DNA of 64,000 nt from G965216905 sp965216905 (GTDB lineage Bacteria > Actinomycetota > Acidimicrobiia > Spongiisociales > ZC4RG35): the NCBI GenBank assembly GCA_965216905.1, contig OZ244213.1:3410001-3474000 (forward strand). The letters are read 5' to 3'. Shown here in pieces: positions 17,932-25,987 of the stretch; position 1 is the stretch's first letter, and every line of letters starts with the position of its first letter. A model generated the notes under the pieces. It ran no database searches. It had not been told where the DNA came from and was given only the letters and a program-made list of their open reading frames with translations. The position numbers and the translations under genes are program-made.

Positions 17932-18149
17932 CCAACTTGGTGGATCCGAACCCGACCCGACACAAGCCACCGTGGCGGCGTCCGGCGCTCAACCGGCCGG
18001 GCCCACCATCCCCGAGTCGATGGTGATCGATCCGGCCGCCTCCATCCGCCCGAGCTCGGCCAGCGCCTCCGACACCGGGACTCCGGCGTCGGCGACCACG
18101 TCGGCGAGTGGTCGAGCCATCTCCAACGGAACACCGAACACCGACACCG
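17932..18149. repeat. 218-bp direct repeat, copy within intact dprA
   Basis: This segment (dprA 3' end plus 57 bp downstream) is repeated without a mismatch at 16045-16262 in the same orientation, 1,887 bp away. The two copies bracket the PIN module and the comM fragment. Recombination between them would remove the module and restore a plain dprA-xerC junction. Confidence 0.93.
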
Positions 18150-18966
18150 CCCCACGATCGACCGCACCGCTGCCGGCGCCCATCACGAAGTCCACCAACT
18201 CGGTCACGGCATCGAGATCGGTCACCGGGTGGGCACCATCCCGGATCAACTGATTGCAGCCCTCGGAGGTCGGTCGATCGATGTCGCCCGGGACCGCCAG
18301 CACCTCCCGACCCAACTCCAGTGCCATCCGGGCGGTGATCAACGCCCCGCTCCGCACCGCCGCCTCCACCACCACGACCACCCGACTCAGCCCGGCGATG
18401 ATCCGATTCCGAGCCGGAAAACGCCACGGCTCCGGGGGCGTCCCGGGTGGGAACTCCGATATCACCGAACCTCCCGACGCCAGGACCTCCTCTCCCAGGC
18501 CCCGGTGCCGGGCCGGATACCACACGTCGATCCCGGACCCCAGGACGGCGATCGCCCGACCTCCGGACTCCAGACAGCCTCGGTGAGCTGCTCCGTCGAC
18601 ACCCTTGGCCAGACCGCTGATCACCGGGCGACCCGCCTGCGCCAAACGCCGGCCGATGGCGCCGGCCACCCCGATCCCGTAACGGGTCGCTCTCCGCGAG
18701 CCGACCACCGCCACCCCGATCGGAAGGGCGAGCTCGCCGCGAACGAACAACCATCGCGGCATACCGGGCAACGCCGGCAGCGCTTCGGGAAAGGACGGGT
18801 CGCCTTCGGCGATGAACCGGGCACCGCACCGCTCCAATGTCCCCCGGTCGGCCGCCGGCAGCCCGAGCCGGCGAACCACCGACTCGACCGAGCCGTGGCG
18901 GGCGACCAGCCGATCGACCCGATCGGGGTTGAACCCGGCGAAGGCCAGATCGATGGCGCTCACCAC
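17989..18966 (-). CDS. dprA: DNA-processing protein DprA (Smf)
   Basis: 325 residues. It binds incoming single-stranded DNA and loads RecA during natural transformation. A short N-terminal helical region is followed by the Rossmann-like core from about residue 85 (VAVVGSRRATRYG, ISGLAKGVDGAAHRGCLESG, IAVLGSGIDVWYP, FPARNRIIAGLSRVVVVVEA, LAVPGDI, GCNQLIRDGAHPV). A C-terminal winged-helix-like domain ends it (about 260-325, VSEALAELGRMEAAGSI). Start GTG GTG at 18966/18963, overlapping the comM stop. Its 3' end is duplicated downstream. Confidence 0.95.
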   Translation of the reverse strand: MVSAIDLAFAGFNPDRVDRLVARHGSVESVVRRLGLPAADRGTLERCGARFIAEGDPSFPEALPALPGMPRWLFVRGELALPIGVAVVGSRRATRYGIGVAGAIGRRLAQAGRPVISGLAKGVDGAAHRGCLESGGRAIAVLGSGIDVWYPARHRGLGEEVLASGGSVISEFPPGTPPEPWRFPARNRIIAGLSRVVVVVEAAVRSGALITARMALELGREVLAVPGDIDRPTSEGCNQLIRDGAHPVTDLDAVTELVDFVMGAGSGAVDRGAVSVFGVPLEMARPLADVVADAGVPVSEALAELGRMEAAGSITIDSGMVGPAG

Positions 18967-20423
18967 GACGCCCGCATGGCCAGCGCCTCGGCCAGGTGGA
19001 TCTCATCGACGGTCGTCGATCCGGCGAGATCGGCGACCGTCCTCGCCACTCGCCGCACCCGGTCGTGGCCGCGACCGGTCAGCGAACCGGACTCGACCGC
19101 GCCCGCCAGCATCCGGCGGGCATCGACGCTCATGTCGAGCCGGTCCAACGCCGCCACACCGAGACTGCGGTTCAGCGCACCTCGATCGACTTGCAGCCGG
19201 CGTGCTGCCGACACTCGCTCGGCGACTGCCCCACTGGGTTCCCCGGCGGGTCCGTCCATCCGCTCTGGACGATCCACCCACACCCGGACGTCGAATCGAT
19301 CGGTGAGCGGACCGGACAGCCGGCGCCGGTACCGGTCGACACCCGCATCCGAACACCGACAGGCAGTCGTCCGATCACCTCGATGGCCACACGGGCATGG
19401 ATTGGTGGCCGCCACGACCTGGGCGGCCGCCGGGAACGTCACCGTCGCACCACGACGGGCAACCGTGACACTGCCGTCCTCGAGCGGCTGCCGGAAGGCG
19501 TCCAACAGGTGCCCCGGGAACTCGGCCAGTTCGTCCAGGAACAACACACCGTGATGTGCCAGCGACAGCTCACCCGGCACCGGCCGCCCACTCCCCCCAC
19601 CGAGCAGGGCAGCCACCGAGGCGGTGTGGTGTGGTGCCCGAAACGGCGGCCGCCGCTCGAGCGGCGCATCCCGATCCGCCGCGTCCCACAAGCACAAGAC
19701 CTCCAACAACTCCCGGTCGCTCAGCGGGGGGAGGATCCCGGGGAGCCGCTTGGCCAGCATCGACTTCCCACTCCCCGGGGGGCCGATCATCAGCAGATGG
19801 TGTCCTCCGGCCGCCGCGATCTCCATCGCCCGCCTCGCCATGGGCTGATCGCGCACGTCGGCCAGATCGGGCACCGCCTCGGCCGAGGTCGAGGGCGAGG
19901 AGATCGAGCGATGTCGCCAACCGCCTGTCCCGGCCGCCACCGCCTCGGCGAGCGAGGCGACCGGACGCACGTCGGCTCCCCGTACCAGCGAGGCCCGAGC
20001 GGCCGACTCGACCGGAACCAGGCACGGCAGCCCGTGCTCGGCCGCCACCATGGCCGCGGCGATCACCCCACGCGATCCGCGGACCGACCCGTCCAACGCC
20101 AGCTCCCCGATGGCCACCGTCTGCGACGCCGAGTGCGGCACCGCACCGTCGGCGGCCAGTATCCCCAACGCGATCGGCAGGTCGTACCCGGAGCCACCCT
20201 TGTGGATGGTCGCCGGAGCGAGGTTGACGGTGACGGCCCGTTTGGGGAATGGGAAGGCCGACGAGAGCACGGCGGCCCGCACCCGGTCCTTGGCCTCGCG
20301 GACCGCGGTGTCCGGGAGCCCCACCACCTTGAAGCCTTCCCGGCGCCCGCCGATGTGGGCCTCGATGGAGAGCCGCTGGGGTCTCGGCCCCACCAGGGTG
20401 GCCGAAGTCGTGGTTGCGAACAT
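18960..20423 (-). CDS. comM: ComM/YifB-family Mg-chelatase-like AAA+ ATPase
   Basis: 487 residues. In transformable bacteria ComM is a hexameric helicase that helps heteroduplex extension during recombination. The N-terminal Lon-like domain covers about 5-165 (VVGLPDTAVREAKDRVRAAV, YDLPIALGILAADG). AAA+ motifs: Walker A MIGPPGSGKSMLAKRLPG, Walker B GVLFLDELAEFPGHLLDAFR, then AATNPCPCGHRGD. The C-terminal helical domain holds SLTGRGHDRVRRVARTVADL. The start is MFATTTSAT at 20423, with TAGCTT 7 nt upstream. It overlaps dprA. A diverged piece of a comM-like gene lies near 16.3 kb. Confidence 0.95.
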   Translation of the reverse strand: MFATTTSATLVGPRPQRLSIEAHIGGRREGFKVVGLPDTAVREAKDRVRAAVLSSAFPFPKRAVTVNLAPATIHKGGSGYDLPIALGILAADGAVPHSASQTVAIGELALDGSVRGSRGVIAAAMVAAEHGLPCLVPVESAARASLVRGADVRPVASLAEAVAAGTGGWRHRSISSPSTSAEAVPDLADVRDQPMARRAMEIAAAGGHHLLMIGPPGSGKSMLAKRLPGILPPLSDRELLEVLCLWDAADRDAPLERRPPFRAPHHTASVAALLGGGSGRPVPGELSLAHHGVLFLDELAEFPGHLLDAFRQPLEDGSVTVARRGATVTFPAAAQVVAATNPCPCGHRGDRTTACRCSDAGVDRYRRRLSGPLTDRFDVRVWVDRPERMDGPAGEPSGAVAERVSAARRLQVDRGALNRSLGVAALDRLDMSVDARRMLAGAVESGSLTGRGHDRVRRVARTVADLAGSTTVDEIHLAEALAMRASW

Positions 20424-20430
20424 GGCACCG

Positions 20431-20436
20431 AAGCTA
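20431..20436 (-). promoter_or_regulatory. -10 hexamer for a leaderless comM-dprA transcript
   Basis: The minus strand reads TAGCTT, ending 7 nt before the comM ATG. No Shine-Dalgarno site is present. Confidence 0.4.
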
Positions 20437-20490
20437 CGCAGCCGGGGTGACGGAAAACACCACCGGCGGATCAACCCTGGAGGTCAGAAC

Positions 20491-20922
20491 TCAGGCCTGT
20501 CCGCCGATGTCCTCGGAGTAGGCCGCGTACACCAGGTCGGACCCCTGCTGGCGGTGTTCGATCAGGTCTCCGATCAAATCGCGACCGCGGGCCCGGACCT
20601 CCCGAGGCTCGGCGCTTGCGATCATCTCGACGATCGACTCGCAGTCCTGGAGGAGCCGCCGATGGTCTCGTTCGAGGATCCGAACCAGGTTCTCCAGCCG
20701 GGGAGCATCGTCGACGAGTTGGGCCAGCAGCCCATCCTCGGATTCGACTTCGGCCACATGACCTTCGAGCGCCTCGAGCAGCCGGGACACGGCTCGCCGG
20801 ACCTCCGCCCGCCAGTCGGGGGCGTTGGAAGCCCCGGACAGCGCCCGCTCGGTGTCGGCGAGCGCCTCTCGCATCGCCACTCGGTGCGCCTGTGCCTTCT
20901 CGAAGGGCGTCGGATGATCCAT
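20491..20922 (-). CDS. Hemerythrin-like (HHE) helical protein
   Basis: 143 residues from ATG 20922; an upstream TTG at 20982 would add 20. The sequence is all helical. The spacing of H and E residues resembles hemerythrin-type four-helix bundles: ALEGHVAEVESEDGLLAQLV, then VRILERDHRRLLQDCESIVE, then LIEHRQQGSDLVYAAYSEDI. Such proteins may bind a di-iron centre or be structural remnants. The assignment rests on pattern alone. It stands alone in the gap between comM and the DUF1028 gene. Confidence 0.65.
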   Translation of the reverse strand: MDHPTPFEKAQAHRVAMREALADTERALSGASNAPDWRAEVRRAVSRLLEALEGHVAEVESEDGLLAQLVDDAPRLENLVRILERDHRRLLQDCESIVEMIASAEPREVRARGRDLIGDLIEHRQQGSDLVYAAYSEDIGGQA

Positions 20923-21024
20923 GCCCGGATCGTGCGGGACGACCACCGTGACGTCCAGAGGCGAACGACCCTCATCGACCAACCCGGCGGTGCGCCGGGA
21001 GCGGGGCGCGCGATCTGCGATCGG

Positions 21025-21879
21025 TCAGATGCCGAGATGACGGAGTATTCCCGCCTCCACCACCGACGGGTCATCCGTCCAACGCTCTTCGAGGTTCTCC
21101 GTGCCGACGTACGCGGACAAGGCTGGGCGTAGCCCGGCGGACACGTCGTAGCCCGCTCCGGTGAGCGCGGCGGCCACGGCCGCCTCGAGTCCGTCGTCGA
21201 AGGGAACGAACTCGAGGTCCTCGGGTCGGGGCATCAGCAGCCGGTGGATGCCGAGCAGTCGACCGAGCTCCTCGACCGGCTGCGGGTGGTCGTCGACGCG
21301 GAGGTCCACCGCGATGTCCACGCCTCCCCCGTAGCCGCCGCCTTCCCTGACGACCAGCAGTGCCGCGCTCTGGCGGCCCCGGCGATCGCCCCCGGCTCGG
21401 TCACCGGCCCCGAGCGCCGCCAGCAGCCGGCCCGCCAGGTCACCCGACTCGGACCGGAATGCCTCCACCATCGCGTCGATCACCTCGGGCCCGGTGAGGA
21501 TGTTCCCCTGGCATGCGAACCCGGGACCGCTGACACCGCCCGCCCATTCGAGACACGAACTCCCGGTGTAGGTCGCGGCACGCCCGCTCCGATCCACCAC
21601 ACCGAGTTGGCGATGGGCGCGATCTGCGTCCTCTCCGGTGAGCGTCGCCACGACCTCGCCCGCGTCGCCGCCCGCAGCCAGTCGGGCCAGACCCTCAGGT
21701 CCGTATGCCACGTTGGCCAGTGCCTGGGTGGCGATCGCGCCCACGCCGGCTCGTGCCCATGGGACGACGGCGCCCGCCGCCAGGAACTTCGACGCCACCG
21801 CGATCCCCCACTCGTCGGAATCGGCGGAGTCCCCGGTGTCGGGGTTTCCGAGGGAGTGCGCCACGATCGAGAAGGTCAT
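21025..21879 (-). CDS. DUF1028 family protein (Ntn-hydrolase-like)
   Basis: 284 residues. The first 200 match the DUF1028 pattern: MTFSIVAHS, WGIAVASKFLAAGAVVPWAR, GAIATQALANVAYGPEGL, HRQLGVVDRSGRAATYTG, FACQGNILTG, and GGDRRGRQSAALLVV. The fold is thought to be of the Ntn-hydrolase type, but the substrate is unknown. A C-terminal domain of about 80 residues follows (PVEELGRLLGIHRLLMPRPE). The start at 21879 follows GGGGGAG, 4 bp after the enoyl-CoA hydratase stop, so the two genes form an operon. Confidence 0.92.
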   Translation of the reverse strand: MTFSIVAHSLGNPDTGDSADSDEWGIAVASKFLAAGAVVPWARAGVGAIATQALANVAYGPEGLARLAAGGDAGEVVATLTGEDADRAHRQLGVVDRSGRAATYTGSSCLEWAGGVSGPGFACQGNILTGPEVIDAMVEAFRSESGDLAGRLLAALGAGDRAGGDRRGRQSAALLVVREGGGYGGGVDIAVDLRVDDHPQPVEELGRLLGIHRLLMPRPEDLEFVPFDDGLEAAVAAALTGAGYDVSAGLRPALSAYVGTENLEERWTDDPSVVEAGILRHLGI

Positions 21880-21883
21880 TCGC

Positions 21884-22687
21884 TCATCTCCCCCGGAAGT
21901 GGGGCGGCCGACCCTCGGTGAAGGCCGACCTGCCTTCGGCGAAGTCCTCGGTGGTGAAACAGATCGCCTGGTTCTGACCCTCCCAGGAAAGAGCGTCCTC
22001 GAACGACAACTCGAACGACCGGTCGAACACCTGCTTGATGAACATCTGCGGCACCGGAGCGCCGTCGGCCAGTGCCGTGGCGATCTCGTGGACGCGTCGG
22101 TCGAGATCACCGGCCTCGACGATCTCCAGGCAGAGGCCGATCCGGACCGCCTCCTCGGCGTGGACCATCCGTCCCGTCAGCGCCAGTTCCTTTGCCCGTT
22201 GCAGACCGACCAGGCGCGGGAGGATCCAGCTCCCACCGAAGTCGACGGACAGGCCCCGTTTCACGAAGATCTCCGAGAATCGGGCCCGATGTGAGGCGAT
22301 TACGAGATCACATCCGAGCGCCAGATTCATCCCGGCGCCCACCGCCACACCATCGACGGCCGCCACGGTCGGCTTCGTGATGCGGCGGAGGGCGGAAGCC
22401 GCTTCACCCACCTTCGCCATCCGTCGGTGACCGTCGGCGACACCGATCGTGCCGCCCGCCGGCGACGTCGACGGTGCCCCGGACGGCGTATCCCCGACGT
22501 CGGCGCCGGAACAGAACGCTCCTCCGGCTCCGCTCACGATCAAGACCCTCTGGTCGGAGGCTTCGAATGCCTCGAAGGCCTCGGCGAGGTCCGACCAGCC
22601 GCCGGGCGGGACTGCGTTGAGCCGCTCGGGTCGCTGCATGGTCAGTCGTCGGATCGGCCCGTCATCGGAGATCTGGAGCCACGACAT
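21884..22687 (-). CDS. Enoyl-CoA hydratase/isomerase family protein
   Basis: 267 residues, crotonase fold. It likely acts on an acyl-CoA in fatty-acid or amino-acid breakdown. Oxyanion-hole segments are seen at SGAGGAFCSGADVGD (about 53-67) and VDGVAVGAGMNLALGCDLVI (about 115-135). The conserved catalytic glutamate region is RARFSEIFVKRGLSVDFGGS. There is a loop insert rich in Gly/Pro after the first motif. The exact substrate cannot be told. TAGTCT lies 8 nt before the ATG. The same short intergenic region drives the divergent small protein gene. Confidence 0.92.
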   Translation of the reverse strand: MSWLQISDDGPIRRLTMQRPERLNAVPPGGWSDLAEAFEAFEASDQRVLIVSGAGGAFCSGADVGDTPSGAPSTSPAGGTIGVADGHRRMAKVGEAASALRRITKPTVAAVDGVAVGAGMNLALGCDLVIASHRARFSEIFVKRGLSVDFGGSWILPRLVGLQRAKELALTGRMVHAEEAVRIGLCLEIVEAGDLDRRVHEIATALADGAPVPQMFIKQVFDRSFELSFEDALSWEGQNQAICFTTEDFAEGRSAFTEGRPPHFRGR

Positions 22688-22695
22688 GGGTTGCG

Positions 22696-22701
22696 AGACT
22701 A
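22696..22701 (-). promoter_or_regulatory. -10 hexamer for leaderless enoyl-CoA hydratase/DUF1028 transcript
   Basis: The minus strand reads TAGTCT, ending 8 nt before the ATG at 22687. Only 45 bp separate this start from the divergent gene at 22733. Confidence 0.4.
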
Positions 22702-22718
22702 CAAGCCTTCGAGGCCTC

Positions 22719-22724
22719 TACCCT
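22719..22724 (+). promoter_or_regulatory. -10 hexamer for leaderless small membrane protein
   Basis: TACCCT ends 8 nt before the ATG at 22733, mirrored by the divergent TAGTCT on the other strand. Confidence 0.4.
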
Positions 22725-22732
22725 CGCGGGTC

Positions 22733-22843
22733 ATGGGCTTCAATCCGTTCCGGCCCCAGACCCGATCGATGGCCGACGTCCTGATGGTCGTGCTGGCGCT
22801 CCTGGCCACGACCGCCGTGGTCGTCTGGGCAGTCTTCGGCTGA
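22733..22843 (+). CDS. 36-residue single-pass membrane protein
   Basis: The sequence is a basic, polar N-terminus (MGFNPFRPQTRSMAD) and one membrane helix (VLMVVLALLATTAVVVWAVFG). With positive residues before the helix, the N-terminus is predicted to be cytoplasmic. The start is supported by a -10-like hexamer 8 nt upstream, and the next gene begins 4 nt after its stop. I recall short proteins of this form in related actinobacteria but know no function. Confidence 0.7.
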   Translation: MGFNPFRPQTRSMADVLMVVLALLATTAVVVWAVFG

Positions 22844-22846
22844 ACG

Positions 22847-23107
22847 GTGGACCCGCTCGACGGTCCGGTCGTCACACCGGTGCAGCCGTACGCCGCCCGA
22901 AAGGCCTACGTGTGCCCCGGTTGCGACGGGTCCATTCCTCCCGGCACATTCCATCTGGTGGTCGTCCCCGAAGATGCCCCCGACCTCCGGCGGCACTGGC
23001 ACCGTGGGTGCTGGCACAAGGAGCTCCGCCGGCATCTGGGACGGGAGCGAGCAGATCGTGCGCGCCCATTCCCACCGAGCGCTTCGGCCGGGAAGCCAGG
23101 GCCTTGA
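22847..23107 (+). CDS. Small CxxC zinc-ribbon-type protein
   Basis: 86 residues from GTG 22847. The core is VCPGCDGSIPPGTFHLVVVP followed by RRHWHRGCWHKELRRHL: two cysteines (CPGC), then HWH and a third cysteine, a plausible zinc site. This short conserved protein is common in actinobacteria, often next to housekeeping genes, with unknown role. It is probably co-transcribed with the 36-residue membrane protein. Confidence 0.75.
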   Translation: MDPLDGPVVTPVQPYAARKAYVCPGCDGSIPPGTFHLVVVPEDAPDLRRHWHRGCWHKELRRHLGRERADRARPFPPSASAGKPGP

Positions 23108-23130
23108 CTTCTCCGTGACCCTTCTAGCCT
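23104..23130 (+). promoter_or_regulatory. Probable promoter for gmd-fcl
   Basis: TTGACT (23104-23109) and TAGCCT (23125-23130) are spaced 15 bp apart, short but near consensus. The -35 overlaps the last codons of the zinc-ribbon gene. The leader of about 80 nt contains a 7-bp stem with a four-base loop at 23145-23162. Confidence 0.45.
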
Positions 23131-23144
23131 GACGAGGCGGGGTG

Positions 23145-23162
23145 CGCCGCATGCGTGCGGCG
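23145..23162 (+). other. Hairpin in gmd leader
   Basis: CGCCGCA, loop TGCG, TGCGGCG: a perfect 7-bp stem with a tetraloop, inside the predicted 5' leader about 52 nt before the gmd start. No T-run follows, so it is more likely an mRNA structure than a terminator. Confidence 0.4.
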
Positions 23163-23214
23163 AAACCTCGAGGGCATCTGTGAGCCCTGCAGCATGACCT
23201 TTCAGGGAGGATCA

Positions 23215-24261
23215 GTGACTCGACGACGCGCCCTCATCACGGGCATCACCGGCCAGGACGGCTCGTATCTCGCCGAACTGCTGTTGGCAGAGGGGTACGA
23301 GGTGCACGGGACGGTCCGGCGGGCCAGCACGTTCGGAACCGAACGCGTCGACCACCTGTATCTCGATCCCCACGAGCACGGCGCCCGGCTCTTCCTCCAT
23401 TACGCGGACCTGTCCGATGCCCTGGCGCTCGCCCAGCTGGTTCGCGAGGTGGAACCGGACGAGGTGTACAACCTCGGCGCCCAATCCCATGTGGCGGTGT
23501 CGTTCGTCAACCCGTTGTACACCGCCGACGTCGACGCCCTCGGCACGCTGCGGATGCTCGAGGCCATTCGGACGAGTGGCCGCCCCGTTCGCTTCTATCA
23601 GGCGTCGAGCTCGGAGATGTACGGCAAGGTGGTCGAGACGCCGCAGAGCGAAACGACTCCGTTCCATCCCCGGAGCCCGTACGGGGTCGCCAAGGTCTAC
23701 TCGTACTGGCAGGTCGTCAACCATCGCGAGTCCTACGGGATGTTCGCGACCAACGGAATCCTCTTCAACCACGAATCCCCGCGGCGCGGCGAGACATTCG
23801 TCACCCGCAAGATCACACGGGCAGCCACCCGCATCAAGCTCGGGCTCCAGGACAAGCTCTACCTGGGAAACCTCGACGCCGAGCGCGACTGGGGATTCGC
23901 CGGTGACTACGTCAAGGCCATGTGGTTGATGCTCCAACACGATGAGCCGGAAGACTTCGTCATCGCCACCGGGGAACGCCGCTCGGTTCGCCAGTTCTTG
24001 GACGCGACATTCGCGATGCTCGACCTGGAGTGGAAGGATCACGTCGAGATCGATCCGGCGTACCTGCGGCCCGCCGAGGTCGAACTGCTCCAAGGCGACG
24101 CCTCCAAGGCCCGACGAGTTCTCGGCTGGGAGCCGGAGGTCGACTTCGGCGGACTCGTCGAGATGATGGTCGCCTCGGACATGGAACTGGCCCGGCAGGA
24201 GAAGGCCCTCGTCGATGCGGGCCTGAAGGCCAACGAGTGGAGGAACGGACGCCATGAGTGA
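23215..24261 (+). CDS. gmd: GDP-mannose 4,6-dehydratase
   Basis: 348 residues. An extended SDR enzyme making GDP-4-keto-6-deoxymannose from GDP-mannose. The NADP-binding motif is ALITGITGQDGSYLAELLL at the N-terminus. The RRASTFGTERVDHLY loop and the SSSEMYGKV catalytic segment follow. The YxxxK pair is PYGVAKVYSYW, and NHESPRRGETFVTRKIT is typical. The start is GTG 23215 after GGGAGGATCA; an ATG at 23194 lacks such a site. It overlaps fcl by 8 bp. Confidence 0.96.
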   Translation: MTRRRALITGITGQDGSYLAELLLAEGYEVHGTVRRASTFGTERVDHLYLDPHEHGARLFLHYADLSDALALAQLVREVEPDEVYNLGAQSHVAVSFVNPLYTADVDALGTLRMLEAIRTSGRPVRFYQASSSEMYGKVVETPQSETTPFHPRSPYGVAKVYSYWQVVNHRESYGMFATNGILFNHESPRRGETFVTRKITRAATRIKLGLQDKLYLGNLDAERDWGFAGDYVKAMWLMLQHDEPEDFVIATGERRSVRQFLDATFAMLDLEWKDHVEIDPAYLRPAEVELLQGDASKARRVLGWEPEVDFGGLVEMMVASDMELARQEKALVDAGLKANEWRNGRHE

Positions 24262-25198
24262 TTCCATCGATGGTGCAACGGTTCTGGTGACCGGTGGCGC
24301 GGGCTTCCTCGGCAGGTTCGTCTGCGAGGAGTTGGAGAAGGCGGGTGCCGCAAACCTGGTCGTGCCGCGCCGTGCGGACCACGATCTCACCGAGCAACAG
24401 GTCGTTCGCGACCTGATCGGTGCGACGCGTCCCGACGTGATCGTCCACCTGGCCGCCGAGGTCGGTGGGATCGGCGCCAACATGGCCAACCCGGGTCGGT
24501 ACTTCTATGCCAACGCCGCCATGGGGATCAACCTCATCGAGGAGGCCCGATCCGCAGGTGTCACCAAGTTCGTCCAGGTCGGCACCGTGTGCGCCTACCC
24601 GAAGTTCACGGAGGTTCCGTTCAAAGAAGACGACCTGTGGCTCGGATATCCGGAAGAGACCAACGCGCCGTATGGCGTCGCCAAGAAGAGCCTCCTCGTC
24701 ATGCTCCAGGCCTATCGCCAGCAGTATGGCTTCGACGGTATCTATCTGCTCCCGGTGAATCTCTACGGGCCGGGCGACAACTTCGACCTCGAGACCTCCC
24801 ACGTGATCCCCGCCCTGATCCGCAAGTTCATCACCGCCCGGGACACCGATGCCGACACCGTGACCCTGTGGGGCACCGGCTCACCGAGCCGGGAGTTCCT
24901 GTACGTCGCCGACGCCGCGCGTGGCATCGTCACCGCCGCCCGCTCCTATGACGGGCCCGAGCCAGTCAATCTCGGCAACGGACGCGAGGTTCCCATCAGA
25001 GAACTGGCGGAGACGATTGCCGACCTCGTCGGGTTCGAAGGTCAGATCGTGTGGGATACGTCCCGTCCGGACGGACAGCCGCGCCGAGCGCTCGACGTGA
25101 GCCGCGCCAAGGAGTACTTCGGGTGGGAGGCGGAGGTGGACCTGGAGCCGGGGCTCCGCGAGACCATCGCCTGGTGGGAGCGAAACCGGAGCGACTGA
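24254..25198 (+). CDS. fcl: GDP-L-fucose synthase
   Basis: 314 residues. A 3,5-epimerase/4-reductase converting the Gmd product to GDP-L-fucose. SDR motifs: VLVTGGAGFLGRFV, HLAAEVGGIGANMANP, VQVGTVCAYPKFTEVPF, and YxxxK in PYGVAKKSLL. GPGDNFDLETSHVIPALIRK is a family signature, and SREFLYVADAARGI follows. With gmd it forms a complete two-step pathway, presumably for surface glycans. No glycosyltransferase lies nearby. Confidence 0.95.
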   Translation: MSDSIDGATVLVTGGAGFLGRFVCEELEKAGAANLVVPRRADHDLTEQQVVRDLIGATRPDVIVHLAAEVGGIGANMANPGRYFYANAAMGINLIEEARSAGVTKFVQVGTVCAYPKFTEVPFKEDDLWLGYPEETNAPYGVAKKSLLVMLQAYRQQYGFDGIYLLPVNLYGPGDNFDLETSHVIPALIRKFITARDTDADTVTLWGTGSPSREFLYVADAARGIVTAARSYDGPEPVNLGNGREVPIRELAETIADLVGFEGQIVWDTSRPDGQPRRALDVSRAKEYFGWEAEVDLEPGLRETIAWWERNRSD

Positions 25199-25219
25199 GG
25201 ACGCGTCGACGCCCGATGG

Positions 25220-25987
25220 TCAGGGGTCGCGAGCGGCCAAGCCGGTGATGGCAGCCAGCAGGGCCACGACCGCCCACGCCAGCACGACCACCGCGGCTCG
25301 CGCCACCGAGATCTCCCCGAACGCCGGACCGAGCCCGCCTCCGAGATTGGCCACGTCCCCGAGCAACGCCGTCTGATTCAGCGAGATCGACACGTTCTGC
25401 CACGGTGGCCAGAGCGCCAGGAAGCTCTCCAGGATGCTGATCCCGATCACGGTCCCGACGGCGGGTCCGATCGACCGGAAGAGACCGACGGCTCCAATCC
25501 CCAAGGCGACCCACGTGAGCTGGATGACGACGCTCTTCCACAGAATCGACAACCACTCCGAGGCGCTCGGCCCCCCGGCGCCTTCGACGATGACAACGAT
25601 CATGGCTGCCCAGACGGCCATCGCCACCACCACCGCCAGGATGGCGCCCACGGTCAGCACGACCAGCTTGGCCAGAACGTGCCACCAACGCCTCGCCTCG
25701 AGGGTCAGCGCCGCCGGCCAGATGCTGGTCCCAACCTCGCCGCCCACCATCACCGCCGCCAGCAGCCCCGGAAACCACGTCTGGCCGAGCGTGGTCTGGA
25801 GGCCGAGGGTGAACAACTGCTCTCTGGGAACCTCTGGGATCTCCCCGAACACGTCGGGCAAGAGGCGGGGACCGGCGACGAGCACCAGCCCGCTGACGCC
25901 GACGAAGAACAGCAGCACGGCCAGCATCACCCAGAAAGGTGCTCGCTTGAAGAGCTTGAGCGACTCGGCACGGATCAACCCGATCAT
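25220..25987 (-). CDS. ABC-2-type transporter permease
   Basis: 255 residues with about six membrane segments. The N-terminus MIGLIRAESLKLFKRAPFW is typical of ABC-2 exporter permeases, with a basic helix before the first segment. Membrane segments include VMLAVLLFFVGVSGLVLV, LVVLTVGAILAVVVAMAVWA and the terminal AAVVVLAWAVVALLAAITG. It overlaps the ATPase gene by 4 bp. The cargo (drug, lipid or peptide) cannot be told. Confidence 0.85.
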   Translation of the reverse strand: MIGLIRAESLKLFKRAPFWVMLAVLLFFVGVSGLVLVAGPRLLPDVFGEIPEVPREQLFTLGLQTTLGQTWFPGLLAAVMVGGEVGTSIWPAALTLEARRWWHVLAKLVVLTVGAILAVVVAMAVWAAMIVVIVEGAGGPSASEWLSILWKSVVIQLTWVALGIGAVGLFRSIGPAVGTVIGISILESFLALWPPWQNVSISLNQTALLGDVANLGGGLGPAFGEISVARAAVVVLAWAVVALLAAITGLAARDP

